A stretch of DNA of 64,000 nucleotides from Peristeroidobacter agariperforans (GTDB lineage: Bacteria; Pseudomonadota; Gammaproteobacteria; Steroidobacterales; Steroidobacteraceae), in the NCBI RefSeq assembly GCF_004138335.1, contig NZ_RYFW01000001.1, positions 496,001-560,000 on the forward strand. Reading direction: 5' to 3'. Positions 29,084 through 37,599 of the stretch are shown here, piece by piece (the first letter of the stretch is position 1; each line of letters starts with the position of its first letter). The notes under the pieces were generated by a model that saw nothing but the letters and a program-made list of their open reading frames with translations, was not told the origin of the DNA and searched no databases. The translations under genes were made by a program, and so were the position numbers.

Positions 29084-29794
29084 ATGAGCAAACACGTCCT
29101 GCTGAACAACGTCGACCACAAAGACCTGCGCGTGATCACGACGCGCAGCGCCGAGTACGGCGACAACGTCATGCTCGCGACCACGTTCCCTGGAGAGTTC
29201 CGCAACCTCCAGGCGCACTATCCCATCGTGTTTCGCAAAAACGCGCAGGGGCAGTTCGAACCGGTGGCGTTGCTCGGGTTCAAGGACGGGCAGAATTTGT
29301 TTCTTGGCAAGCAGGGCTGGGACGCGACGTACATTCCGATGACCATCGAGCGCCTGCCGTTCCTGATCGGTTTCTCGCAGGACCGCCAGCCGATGATGCA
29401 CATCGATCTGGATAGCCCGCGCGTCAGCCGCACGCAGGGCGAGCCGATCTTCCGCGAGTTCGGCGGCAATACCGAATTCCTCGAACGTATGAATTCGCTG
29501 CTGCTCGCCATCCATCACGGTCTCGCCGCCAACGAGCCTTTCATCGGCGCACTGCTCCAGTACGAGTTGCTCGAGTCGTTCGTGCTCGACATCCAGCTGA
29601 ACGATGGCTCGCAGAACCGACTGGCCGGCTTCTACACCCTCAAGGAGGAGCGCCTGCTCGACCTGAACGGCGCGGTGCTGGAACGATTGAATCGTGCCGG
29701 CCACCTGCACGCCATCTACATGGCGATCGCTTCTATTTCCAACTTCCGCGCGCTGATCGAGCGTGTGAACAAGCTCAATGCTGGCGAGCGCTAG
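29084..29794 (+). CDS. SapC family protein
   Basis: A 236-residue SapC-family protein: VDHKDLRVITTRSAEYGDNVML near the start, then QAHYPIVFRKNAQGQFEPVALLGFKDGQNLFL, followed by WDATYIPMTIERLPFLIG. SapC was named after a Campylobacter S-layer gene cluster; the function is not known, and the family recurs beside TBDR/halogenase gene sets in proteobacteria. There is no signal peptide or membrane segment, so the protein is probably cytoplasmic. It begins 6 bases after the first halogenase, and its end overlaps the next gene by 17 bases. I infer a role in the same modification or sensing step, with no direct evidence. Confidence 0.9.
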   Translation: MSKHVLLNNVDHKDLRVITTRSAEYGDNVMLATTFPGEFRNLQAHYPIVFRKNAQGQFEPVALLGFKDGQNLFLGKQGWDATYIPMTIERLPFLIGFSQDRQPMMHIDLDSPRVSRTQGEPIFREFGGNTEFLERMNSLLLAIHHGLAANEPFIGALLQYELLESFVLDIQLNDGSQNRLAGFYTLKEERLLDLNGAVLERLNRAGHLHAIYMAIASISNFRALIERVNKLNAGER

Positions 29795-30791
29795 AAGAAT
29801 CCCGGAGATCGCCGGAGTCGATCCGCGCGCGCTGCCGGACGATGTGCTGTTGTCGACGCAGCCAGTCGTGCTCAAGGGGCTGGTCGCCGATTGGCCGATG
29901 GTGCGTGCGGGGCTGGAATCGAATCAGTCCGCGGTCGCCTACATCCGCAAGTTTTATCGTGATGCGACGGTGGGCGCGCTGCTCGGCGCACCGGAGATCG
30001 ACGGCCGGTTCTTCTATAACGAGGACCTGAGCGGCTTCAACTTCAAAGCGGTCAAGCTGAAGCTGGACGTCATGCTCGATGAAGTCGAGCGTCACAAGGA
30101 TGCGGTGAAGCCGCCGGCCATCTACGTCGGCTCGACGACGGTCGACACGTGTTTGCCGGGATTCCGTGGCGAGAACGATCTGGGCTTCCGCGAGCGGCAG
30201 CCGCTCGTCAGCATCTGGCTGGGCAATCGCACGCGCATCGCCGCTCATCACGATCTGCCCGACAACATCGCGTGCGTGGTCGTCGGTCATCGACGCTTCA
30301 CCTTGTTCCCGCCCGAGCAGTTGGAGAATCTGTATATCGGGCCGCTGGATTTCACGCCGGCCGGACAGGCCATCAGCATGGTGGATTTCGCGAAGCCGGA
30401 CCTGCAGCGCTTCCCGAAGTTCGCCGAGGCAGCGCGTCACGCACACGTGGCCGAGCTCAGCCCCGGCGATGCGATTTTCATTCCGAGCATGTGGTGGCAT
30501 CACATCGAGGCGCTCGACAGCCTCAATGTGCTGGTGAACTACTGGTGGCGCCGCTCGCCGGCGTTCATGGACTCGCCGATCGGCGCGTTGATGTACGCGA
30601 TCATGACCGTGCGCGATCTGCCGAAAGAGCAGCGTGACGCATGGTTCAACCTGTTTCGTCACTATGTTTTCGAGGCGGACGAGCAGACCGCCGCACATAT
30701 TCCAGAAGGCGCCCGCCGCGCCTTGTCGCCCATGGACGCCGACATCGCCCGCGACATTCGCGCGCGGCTGCTGCAAAGATTGAATCGTTAG
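29778..30791 (+). CDS. JmjC-like cupin_8 oxygenase
   Basis: A 337-residue double-stranded beta-helix protein. It carries the Fe(II) triad: HHD at residues 157-159 (H157-x-D159) and a distal histidine in WWHHI (241 or 242). RRFTLFPPEQLENLYIGP and the C-terminal WWRR are typical of cupin_8/JmjC-like Fe(II)/2-oxoglutarate hydroxylases, which often hydroxylate protein side chains. The gene overlaps SapC by 17 bases and precedes the second halogenase by 9. The combination of an oxygenase with two halogenases suggests sequential modification of one substrate, possibly a protein or peptide. That is inference. Confidence 0.88.
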   Translation: MLASARRIPEIAGVDPRALPDDVLLSTQPVVLKGLVADWPMVRAGLESNQSAVAYIRKFYRDATVGALLGAPEIDGRFFYNEDLSGFNFKAVKLKLDVMLDEVERHKDAVKPPAIYVGSTTVDTCLPGFRGENDLGFRERQPLVSIWLGNRTRIAAHHDLPDNIACVVVGHRRFTLFPPEQLENLYIGPLDFTPAGQAISMVDFAKPDLQRFPKFAEAARHAHVAELSPGDAIFIPSMWWHHIEALDSLNVLVNYWWRRSPAFMDSPIGALMYAIMTVRDLPKEQRDAWFNLFRHYVFEADEQTAAHIPEGARRALSPMDADIARDIRARLLQRLNR

Positions 30792-30800
30792 GGGAATTGC

Positions 30801-32291
30801 ATGACCAGCAAACGCATCCAGAAGATCGTCATCGCCGGCGGCGGCACTGCGGGTTGGATGGTCGCCGCCGGTCTGTCGCGAACCCTGGGCAAGGCGCTCG
30901 ACATCAAGCTGGTCGAGTCCGATGAGATCGGCACGGTCGGCGTCGGCGAAGCGACCATCCCGACATTGGTGACATTTCACCGCCTGCTCGACATCAACGA
31001 GCAGGAGTTCATGGCCGCGACCCAGGGAACGTTCAAGCTCGGCATCGGCTTCGAGAACTGGCGCGACGTGAACCAGCACTACATCCATTCGTTCGGCACC
31101 ACGGGCAAGGATCACTGGACCGCCGGCTTCCAGCACTTCTGGCTCAAGGGCCGCCAGCGCAATCTCGCCGGCGACTATGGCGACTACTGCGTCGAGCTGA
31201 AGGCCGCGCTCGAAAACAAGTTCGCGCACTTGCCACGCAGCGGCATGAACTACGCCTTTCACATCGATGCCGGCCTCTACGCCAGGTTCCTGCGGAAGTT
31301 CAGCGAGGGCTATGGGGTCAAGCGCATCGAAGGAAAGATCACCAACGTCCTCACGCACGACGACACTGGCTTCATCAAAGCCATTCGCCTGGACTCGGGC
31401 GCGGAGATCGAAGGCGATCTGTTCATCGACTGCACCGGCTTCCGCGCACTCCTGATCGGCCAGACGCTGCACGAGCCATATGAGGATTGGTCGCACTGGC
31501 TGCCGTGCGACAGCGCAGTCGCCGTCCAAACAGAATCCGTCGGTGACGCCATTCCATTGACGCGCTCCATCGCGCGTGAATCTGGATGGCAGTGGCGCAT
31601 TCCGCTGCAACACCGCGTTGGCAATGGCATGGTTTATTGCAGCCGTTACATCAGCGACGAGCAGGCGAAACAGTCGTTGCTCGCGAACATCGAAGGCAAG
31701 GTGCGCACCGAGCCGCGCGTCATCAAGTTCAAGCCCGGCCAGCGGCGGCAAACCTGGGTGAAAAACTGCGTCGCCGTCGGACTCGCGAGCGGCTTCATCG
31801 AGCCGCTGGAGTCGACCAGCATTCATCTGATCGGCCGCAGCATCATCCGCCTGCTACAGATGTTTCCAGGCACGGGCATCAATCCGAGCGACATCGCGGA
31901 GTTCAATCGCCAGACGGTGGCGGAGCTGGAGCACATCCGCGACTTCATCGTCCTGCACTACCACGTCACCAATCGCCAGGACACGCCGTTCTGGAACGCC
32001 TGCCGGACCATGGAAATACCCGCGTCGTTACAGCATCGCATCGACCTGTTCCGCGAGACTGGTCGGGTATTCCGCTTACAGAACGAGCTGTTCGCCGAGA
32101 ACTCCTGGATCCAGGTGATGCTCGGCCAGGGCATCGTGCCCAAGCAATATCACCAGGTGGCGGACTTGATGGGCGACGCGGAGCTGTCGAGATTCCTGGA
32201 TCAAATCAAATCGCAAGTCGACAACACGGTGCTACAGCTGCCGAAGCATCAGGCGTATGTCGAGCAATACTGCAAGGCCACCGCCCCTTAA
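30801..32291 (+). CDS. Flavin-dependent (tryptophan-type) halogenase
   Basis: A 496-residue halogenase with complete signatures: [12 protein letters not shown], catalytic K79 in GTFKLGIGF, WQWRIP (263-268) and [10 protein letters not shown] (E337). It is clearly closer to the 6821-8332 halogenase than to its neighbour at 27527: they share the regions around the HWLPCDRAV / HWLPCDSAV segment and the tail MPKH / LPKH. GGGGAATTGC precedes the ATG. It is the last gene of the cassette; its stop overlaps that of the converging CoA-transferase by 4 bases. A flavin reductase must be supplied elsewhere. Confidence 0.92.
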   Translation: MTSKRIQKIVIAGGGTAGWMVAAGLSRTLGKALDIKLVESDEIGTVGVGEATIPTLVTFHRLLDINEQEFMAATQGTFKLGIGFENWRDVNQHYIHSFGTTGKDHWTAGFQHFWLKGRQRNLAGDYGDYCVELKAALENKFAHLPRSGMNYAFHIDAGLYARFLRKFSEGYGVKRIEGKITNVLTHDDTGFIKAIRLDSGAEIEGDLFIDCTGFRALLIGQTLHEPYEDWSHWLPCDSAVAVQTESVGDAIPLTRSIARESGWQWRIPLQHRVGNGMVYCSRYISDEQAKQSLLANIEGKVRTEPRVIKFKPGQRRQTWVKNCVAVGLASGFIEPLESTSIHLIGRSIIRLLQMFPGTGINPSDIAEFNRQTVAELEHIRDFIVLHYHVTNRQDTPFWNACRTMEIPASLQHRIDLFRETGRVFRLQNELFAENSWIQVMLGQGIVPKQYHQVADLMGDAELSRFLDQIKSQVDNTVLQLPKHQAYVEQYCKATAP

Positions 32292-33496
32292 CTTCGAACT
32301 CCTATCAGCGCCTCGATCTCCGCCTCCGAACAACCCGCGCTTTCGAGGACGGCGCGAGTATGTTCGCCGAAGCTGGGAGCGGCGAACGGAGCCGGGCCCG
32401 GTGTGCGATCGAATTTGATGGATCGAGTGAGGCCGCGATACTTGCCGACCAGCGAGTGATCCAGCGTGGTGACCATTTCCTCCGCCAGCACCTGCTCGTT
32501 GTCGAACACATCTTCGATGGCTCTGGCCGCCGCGCACGGCACTTGATCGCCGAAGTGCGCTTCCCATTCCAGCGCCGTGCGCTCGTGCAAAGCTTCGTGC
32601 AGCTTCGGCACGATCTCAGCCGCGTGCTGGGCGCGCTTGCGAACCGAGTCATAACGCTCGTTTGCTGCCAGCTCCGGTAGCTTCACTTTCTCGCACAGCG
32701 CTCGCCAGAAGTGCGGCGTGTTCGCGGAGATGTACAAATATCCTTCGCGCGTCGGGTGCAAACCCGTGATGCCGCCCGAGCGAAAGTCACGGCCGATGTC
32801 ACGCGGCTCGCCATCGACCCACACGAGTCGCGCGGACTGCATGGTCAACGCGCTTCGTAGCAACGAGACGCCGACGAACTGTCCCCGTCCGCTCCGTTCC
32901 CGCTCATAAAGCGCCGAAGAAACACCGCCCGCCAGCAACGCCGCCGCGTAGTAATCGACGACGGAGCCGTAAATGATCTCCGGCGCGCCGCCGCGCTTGC
33001 CCTGTAGCGTGCACATGCCGGTCATGGTCTGCAGCACCTGATCGTAGCCGGCCTTGTCCTTCAGTGGACCCTTCTCGCCATAGCCCGTGACGGCGCAATA
33101 GATCAGTCGCGGATTGATCTGTGACAACTGATCGAAATCGATGCCCAGGCGCTTGGGCACGCCCGGGCGGAAGTTGTGCACGAGCACGTCGGCCGCGCGC
33201 ACGAGACGCAACAGCGCGGCCAAGCCTTCAGCCTTCTTCAAATCGAGCGCGACACCGAGCTTGCTGCGATTGATGCCGATGAATGCACGGCTCTCGTCCT
33301 CCAGCGTCGAAGGATACTTGCGCAGGTTATCGCCATCTGGAGGCTCGATCTTGATGACGCGCGCGCCTTGATCGGCCAGCAACGTGCAGCCGTAGGGGCC
33401 TGCGATGTACGCGCTCAGATCGAGCACTATGACGCCGCTCAATGGCCCGGCCGGGCCGGCGCGCTCGGATAGCGTCGATTTAGGTGTGGTCGCCAT
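32288..33496 (-). CDS. Class III (CaiB/BaiF) CoA-transferase
   Basis: A 402-residue family III CoA-transferase: LSAYIAGPYGCTLLADQGARVIKIEPPDGD at the N-terminus, NRSKLGVALDLKK, and the catalytic aspartate in GYDQVLQTMTG. C-terminal halves form the interlocked dimer. Such enzymes move CoA between carboxylic acids (formyl-CoA:oxalate, carnitine, succinyl-CoA:mesaconate and others). The acid here is unknown, but a CitE-like CoA lyase at 45628-46479 in the same strand block could share a pathway. A 101-base gap follows GH127 upstream, so it may be a separate transcript. Confidence 0.9.
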   Translation of the reverse strand: MATTPKSTLSERAGPAGPLSGVIVLDLSAYIAGPYGCTLLADQGARVIKIEPPDGDNLRKYPSTLEDESRAFIGINRSKLGVALDLKKAEGLAALLRLVRAADVLVHNFRPGVPKRLGIDFDQLSQINPRLIYCAVTGYGEKGPLKDKAGYDQVLQTMTGMCTLQGKRGGAPEIIYGSVVDYYAAALLAGGVSSALYERERSGRGQFVGVSLLRSALTMQSARLVWVDGEPRDIGRDFRSGGITGLHPTREGYLYISANTPHFWRALCEKVKLPELAANERYDSVRKRAQHAAEIVPKLHEALHERTALEWEAHFGDQVPCAAARAIEDVFDNEQVLAEEMVTTLDHSLVGKYRGLTRSIKFDRTPGPAPFAAPSFGEHTRAVLESAGCSEAEIEALIGVRS

Positions 33497-33597
33497 AACT
33501 CGAATATCGGTGTTCCTTCCCGTTCAGTCTCGCCGAGCACGGGCCAAACAGGAAGCCACTCGCCCTATCCTCAAACATCACAAATTCTGCGGTCATG

Positions 33598-35439
33598 TCA
33601 GGACCATGACACCTGCATCCAGGTCAGCCGCCACGCGCCATCCTGTCGGCCGCCGGTCGCAAAGTACGGCGTGAATGTCAGCGGCTTGCGTCCCTGCGAG
33701 TGCAATCGCAGCTCCGGCCCCGACTGCGCATTCACGACTTCGACCGCCTGCTCCAGCGAGTCCCGCTGCATGAGCAGCGTCTCCGCGCTCTTGAATTCGT
33801 CGATCAACGTTGTAGCAAAAACCAGCGGCCCGTGCGTCAACGCCAGATAGTCATAGTGCATGACCTCCTGAGCGATGGGCGCGCCATCGGGCGCTCGCGA
33901 CTCCTGCACGCTGAAGCTCGCGCGCTGATGGATCTTCGGCTGCAGAGGAACATTCAGAATCAGTTCGTCGCCGCTGCGCCACTCCCGATTCACGGTCAGG
34001 AATTCGCCCGCGCCGATGCCGGGAATCGACGCGCCATTGATCGTCGCTTCGACGCGGCCGACCCACGAGGGAATACGAACCCGCAAGCTGAAGCTGGCCG
34101 GACGTTCTGGATCGACTCGCAATCGCACGCGACCATCGAACGGATAGTTTGTGACCTGCTCCAGGCGCACGCGTCCGGCTGCTTCATTCGTGAGCGTCGC
34201 GTGCCCCGGCCCTAGCAGATTCACGCACAGGTTCTGCCCATGCTTCGCATAAGCGATCGCCGACAGTTCCTCCAACGCCATGGCCCCGCTGGACTTGCAG
34301 CAACGCCAATACGTCGTGTGCACACGCTTGCCGTTCGGAGACTGGTAGTAGCACCAGTCTTCGCCGTCAGGCGCAGCCGCACCGAGCAGATCGTTGTATG
34401 CGGTCCGCTCGATCTCTTCGGCGTAACGCGCCTCTCCGGTGATCGTCAGCAGCTCGCGATTCAATTGCAGCCACGCGAGGATTGAGCACGTTTCAACGTA
34501 CGCGTGAGGACTGAAGACACTCGGATGATTGAACACTTCCCGCGAGCGATGCCCGACACCGCCCCAAGGCCCGCCGCCCAGCGTCAGGTGATGCTCGCGA
34601 ATCGAGTGCCACAGTCGCGTCACGACCGTTGCATATCGCTCGTCGCCCGTCGCTCGATGCAGCTTTGCGAGCCCAACCAGATTCCAGCACAGCTGATAAG
34701 CCTTGCCGGTCGCGATCTCTGCCGCATCTGCGCCCGCCAGTGCCTGCGAGATCAACCGCAACTCCGGCCGTGCCTCCGCTTGCTCGACGATGCGCGTCGC
34801 CAGCTCCAGATAGAGCTTGTCGCCGGTAGCGAAGTACAACTCCACCGCCGGGTCGAGCAGCACCGTCGCCGACATTCCGAAGTGATTGCCCAGCTCGGTG
34901 ATGTCGATCTCACCCAGCGTCAGGGCTCGCCAGCAGAGCTCGCCAATGCGACTCGCGGCCCCGACATACTTCGCATCGGGGAAATACTTGTGGACCTCGA
35001 GCAGGCCCAGGATGAGATAGCTATGAGTCCAGATATCCCAAGTGCGGAGGCTCGGCGCTCCGTCCCACGTGCGCAACGGTGGCTGCTGTTTGCGAGTGAA
35101 GCGACGCTCGAGTGCGTAGGTGCCTAGATAACCTTCCGGCGTCTGAACGCCGACCAGAAAATTCGCCACGCGCAGTACATTCTCGCGAAGATCGCGATCT
35201 CCGCTGCGATGAGCGGCTCGCGCCGCTGCATACAGCCATTTGCCCGCGTGCTCGCCATACCAGTCGCCTTCGTAGTTCTGCTCGCGATGCTTCGGATGGA
35301 ACAAAGCAATCGCGGGACTGTGTTCGTCGACGATGAAGCGGCTCAGCCGGCCCAATGAATTGGCGGTCAATGCTTCGCCGAGGACGCCGCCGAGTGCGAC
35401 ATCCGCCGGATCTGCAAACTGCATGAGCGCGTTGGGCAC
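33598..35439 (-). CDS. GH127 beta-L-arabinofuranosidase-like protein
   Basis: A 613-residue GH127 (formerly DUF1680) enzyme. The zinc/catalytic set of HypBA1 is kept: YVETCS (E316, C318) and YWRCCKSSG (C380, C381). The alpha/alpha toroid occupies about residues 20-430, with beta-sandwich domains after it. Members remove beta-L-arabinofuranose or related sugars, the Cys acting as nucleophile. No signal peptide, so it likely acts in the cytoplasm. The GTG start at 35439 is 6 bases after the fusion gene. It is the last gene of the serine hydrolase/kinase/fusion/GH127 unit. Confidence 0.91.
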   Translation of the reverse strand: MPNALMQFADPADVALGGVLGEALTANSLGRLSRFIVDEHSPAIALFHPKHREQNYEGDWYGEHAGKWLYAAARAAHRSGDRDLRENVLRVANFLVGVQTPEGYLGTYALERRFTRKQQPPLRTWDGAPSLRTWDIWTHSYLILGLLEVHKYFPDAKYVGAASRIGELCWRALTLGEIDITELGNHFGMSATVLLDPAVELYFATGDKLYLELATRIVEQAEARPELRLISQALAGADAAEIATGKAYQLCWNLVGLAKLHRATGDERYATVVTRLWHSIREHHLTLGGGPWGGVGHRSREVFNHPSVFSPHAYVETCSILAWLQLNRELLTITGEARYAEEIERTAYNDLLGAAAPDGEDWCYYQSPNGKRVHTTYWRCCKSSGAMALEELSAIAYAKHGQNLCVNLLGPGHATLTNEAAGRVRLEQVTNYPFDGRVRLRVDPERPASFSLRVRIPSWVGRVEATINGASIPGIGAGEFLTVNREWRSGDELILNVPLQPKIHQRASFSVQESRAPDGAPIAQEVMHYDYLALTHGPLVFATTLIDEFKSAETLLMQRDSLEQAVEVVNAQSGPELRLHSQGRKPLTFTPYFATGGRQDGAWRLTWMQVSWS

Positions 35440-35445
35440 AGCGAA

Positions 35446-37599
35446 TCAGCCGGCGTCCACGACGCAGCGGAAACCCAGCATGCCCGCGCGATCTTTCGAC
35501 GGCGCCATCAGCAGATACTTGCCATGCTGATCGAGCTGATACGCCTGAGGGAAGTACCAGTGCGATGTTTGCGGCAGATAAGAGCTGCCACCGCGAAGTG
35601 CAGCGGCACGCGTATGCTCGTCGTAGAACTCACTGGTCCATTGCCACACGTTGCCGACCAGGTCCATCACACCAAACGGGCTCGCTGCTTGGGGATGGGC
35701 ATCCACGTCGGCAGGCACAGGCATCTCACGTTCCTTGCTCTGCGTGGGCATGTTCGACGTATTCCAGTCGTTGCCCCACGGATAGAGACGACCATCGGTG
35801 CCCTGCGCGGCGTACTGCCACTCCCATTCATGCGGCAGCCGTTTGCCGGCCCAGGCGGCATAGGCCCGCGCGTCCTCGATCGACACCCATGTGACCGGCT
35901 TCTTCTCCCAGCCCTTGCGTGGCGCGCCGTCGACCCAATCGCGCAGGAAGTTGTGCGCATCCTTCGGTCGATAGCCGCTCGCGTCCAGGAATTTCCTGAA
36001 CTGGGCATTGGTCACCGGATATTTGTCGATGTGGAACGACTTGACGTGCATGCGATGCCGATGGCTGCGACGCGCCGAGTTCTCCCAGGGATACTGGAAA
36101 TCCAGGCCCTTCCAGGTGTAGCCCTCGATCTCGATGCCGCCGACGACGAAGTCGAAATCCGCGGCCGGAATCGTGACCATGCCTTCGGGGGCCGAGGCCG
36201 CGGGCCTGGTCGACTCGATCTCCACCATCTTTTGCGGGATCGCTTGCCAGACGTTCGACAGCGACTGCAGCGGGACTTCGTTGTATTTCTTCATCTGCGC
36301 GAGCAGCGCATCGAGGCCTTCGACACTCGCGCCGCTCTCGAGTGCAAGGACCGCACCGTAGCCGCGCGTTTCCAAGGTCAGAGAAATGTGAGCCTGGCCG
36401 TCGACGATGCGGGGCGAGAGGCGCGTGCCATTCCACAAGTCGTAGTACGTCCGACCCTCGACGTGCGGCACGACCAGTTGCTCGCCGAACATGTCGTATT
36501 CATTGCGATTGACGATGCTCCACAGCGTCTTGGTCGGCGACGGGAACTTGCTTGCGAACACGCCCTGCTGAAGTGTCAGCGCGTACGGCTCCCAATCCAT
36601 GCTCACAAACAGCTCGGAGAACTTGCGCAACAGCGCCGACAGTCGGCGCAGCGCTTCTCCATCGCGCGCCGTGAACTGATTCCACACACCCCACACGTTC
36701 TCCCAGGCGACGTAGCCGATGCCGTTGAAGAACATGTAGTGGAAGTCGTCGGTGCGATCTCGCGCCCAACGGTTCTCGATGTTGATCACGTGGCGCGGCT
36801 CGAGCCACTTGAGCTTGCTGACCGCGGGAATGATCTCGGTGGAGGCCCTGCCCCAGCTCTGGTTGTTCCACATCAGCTGCTCGTCAGCATATGGCACCGA
36901 CTCGGGCTGGAACGCGAGCGGATGGCCGATGGCTTCAGAGGCCACACGGAACGAGCGCGGCACGCCGTTGTATGTGTCGCCATTCACGCCATCGGCGCCA
37001 ACCAGCTTCGCGAGCTTGGCAACTGCTTCCCAGTCCGGCACGCCTTCACCTTTGGTGCCGTTGTCCCATGCCATGGTGGGCAGAAATACTTTCACGCCGC
37101 GACGATGGAAGTCCGCAATCGCCTGCTTCAAGCCTTCCAGTCCGCCGGGCAGATCGCTCGCCAGCGCGGTTTGATTGCGATCGTCGATGCCGATGTTGGT
37201 GTAGACGTACCAGATGAGCACGCTGTCGATGCCGCCGAAGCGGCGCTCGAGATCGTCGAGATACTTGTCGACGGTGTAACGCCCCGCAACCGGGTCGTAG
37301 AAATAACGATCTTCGACCATCATCTGCGTGTGCACGATGTTCTTCTGCGTCCACGCGAACTCGGGTCGGCGATATTCGGAATCGTCGTAGCCCATACGAA
37401 TCAGATGCTCGTGCCGCCACACCTTCATCTCGGCGAGCCACACCGGCACGGCGCCCGTCACATCGATGCGCCATTGGCCGATGTTGATCATGGGCCAGCC
37501 CGGAGCTTTGCCCGGCGTCGGCAAGTGAGCGCCAACAGTGTGCGGAAGAGCGTACTCGCCGACTTGAGTCACGGGAGCGCGTTGCGGCTTCGATTTCAT
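35446..37599 (-). CDS. Putative TIM-barrel glycosidase fused to a Cys-less FGE-like domain
   Basis: A 717-residue two-part protein. Residues ~35-345 look like a TIM barrel (strand-like segments VLIWYVYTNIGIDD, GVKVFLPTMAWDN, GADGVNGDTYNG, NGIGYVAWENVWGVW) with a beta domain to ~430; I cannot assign a GH family. Residues ~470-717 are a formylglycine-generating-enzyme (SUMF1) domain: YPVTNAQFRKFLDASGY, VSIEDARAYAAWAGKRLPHEWEWQYAAQG, GNVWQWTSEF and LRGGSSYL. The copper-site cysteines of true FGE, expected just after LRGGS, are absent; only C712 remains near the end. The domain is thus probably non-catalytic for sulfatases. Its start overlaps the kinase stop by 4 bases. Confidence 0.8.
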   Translation of the reverse strand: MKSKPQRAPVTQVGEYALPHTVGAHLPTPGKAPGWPMINIGQWRIDVTGAVPVWLAEMKVWRHEHLIRMGYDDSEYRRPEFAWTQKNIVHTQMMVEDRYFYDPVAGRYTVDKYLDDLERRFGGIDSVLIWYVYTNIGIDDRNQTALASDLPGGLEGLKQAIADFHRRGVKVFLPTMAWDNGTKGEGVPDWEAVAKLAKLVGADGVNGDTYNGVPRSFRVASEAIGHPLAFQPESVPYADEQLMWNNQSWGRASTEIIPAVSKLKWLEPRHVINIENRWARDRTDDFHYMFFNGIGYVAWENVWGVWNQFTARDGEALRRLSALLRKFSELFVSMDWEPYALTLQQGVFASKFPSPTKTLWSIVNRNEYDMFGEQLVVPHVEGRTYYDLWNGTRLSPRIVDGQAHISLTLETRGYGAVLALESGASVEGLDALLAQMKKYNEVPLQSLSNVWQAIPQKMVEIESTRPAASAPEGMVTIPAADFDFVVGGIEIEGYTWKGLDFQYPWENSARRSHRHRMHVKSFHIDKYPVTNAQFRKFLDASGYRPKDAHNFLRDWVDGAPRKGWEKKPVTWVSIEDARAYAAWAGKRLPHEWEWQYAAQGTDGRLYPWGNDWNTSNMPTQSKEREMPVPADVDAHPQAASPFGVMDLVGNVWQWTSEFYDEHTRAAALRGGSSYLPQTSHWYFPQAYQLDQHGKYLLMAPSKDRAGMLGFRCVVDAG

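Noticed and set aside
29775-31826. Long minus-strand frame opposite the JmjC-like and halogenase genes.
   Set aside because: It crosses two real genes with intact motifs and has no domain likeness.
35446-37599. Calling the fusion a functional sulfatase-activating enzyme.
   Set aside because: The paired active-site cysteines are missing and no sulfatase gene is in the window.
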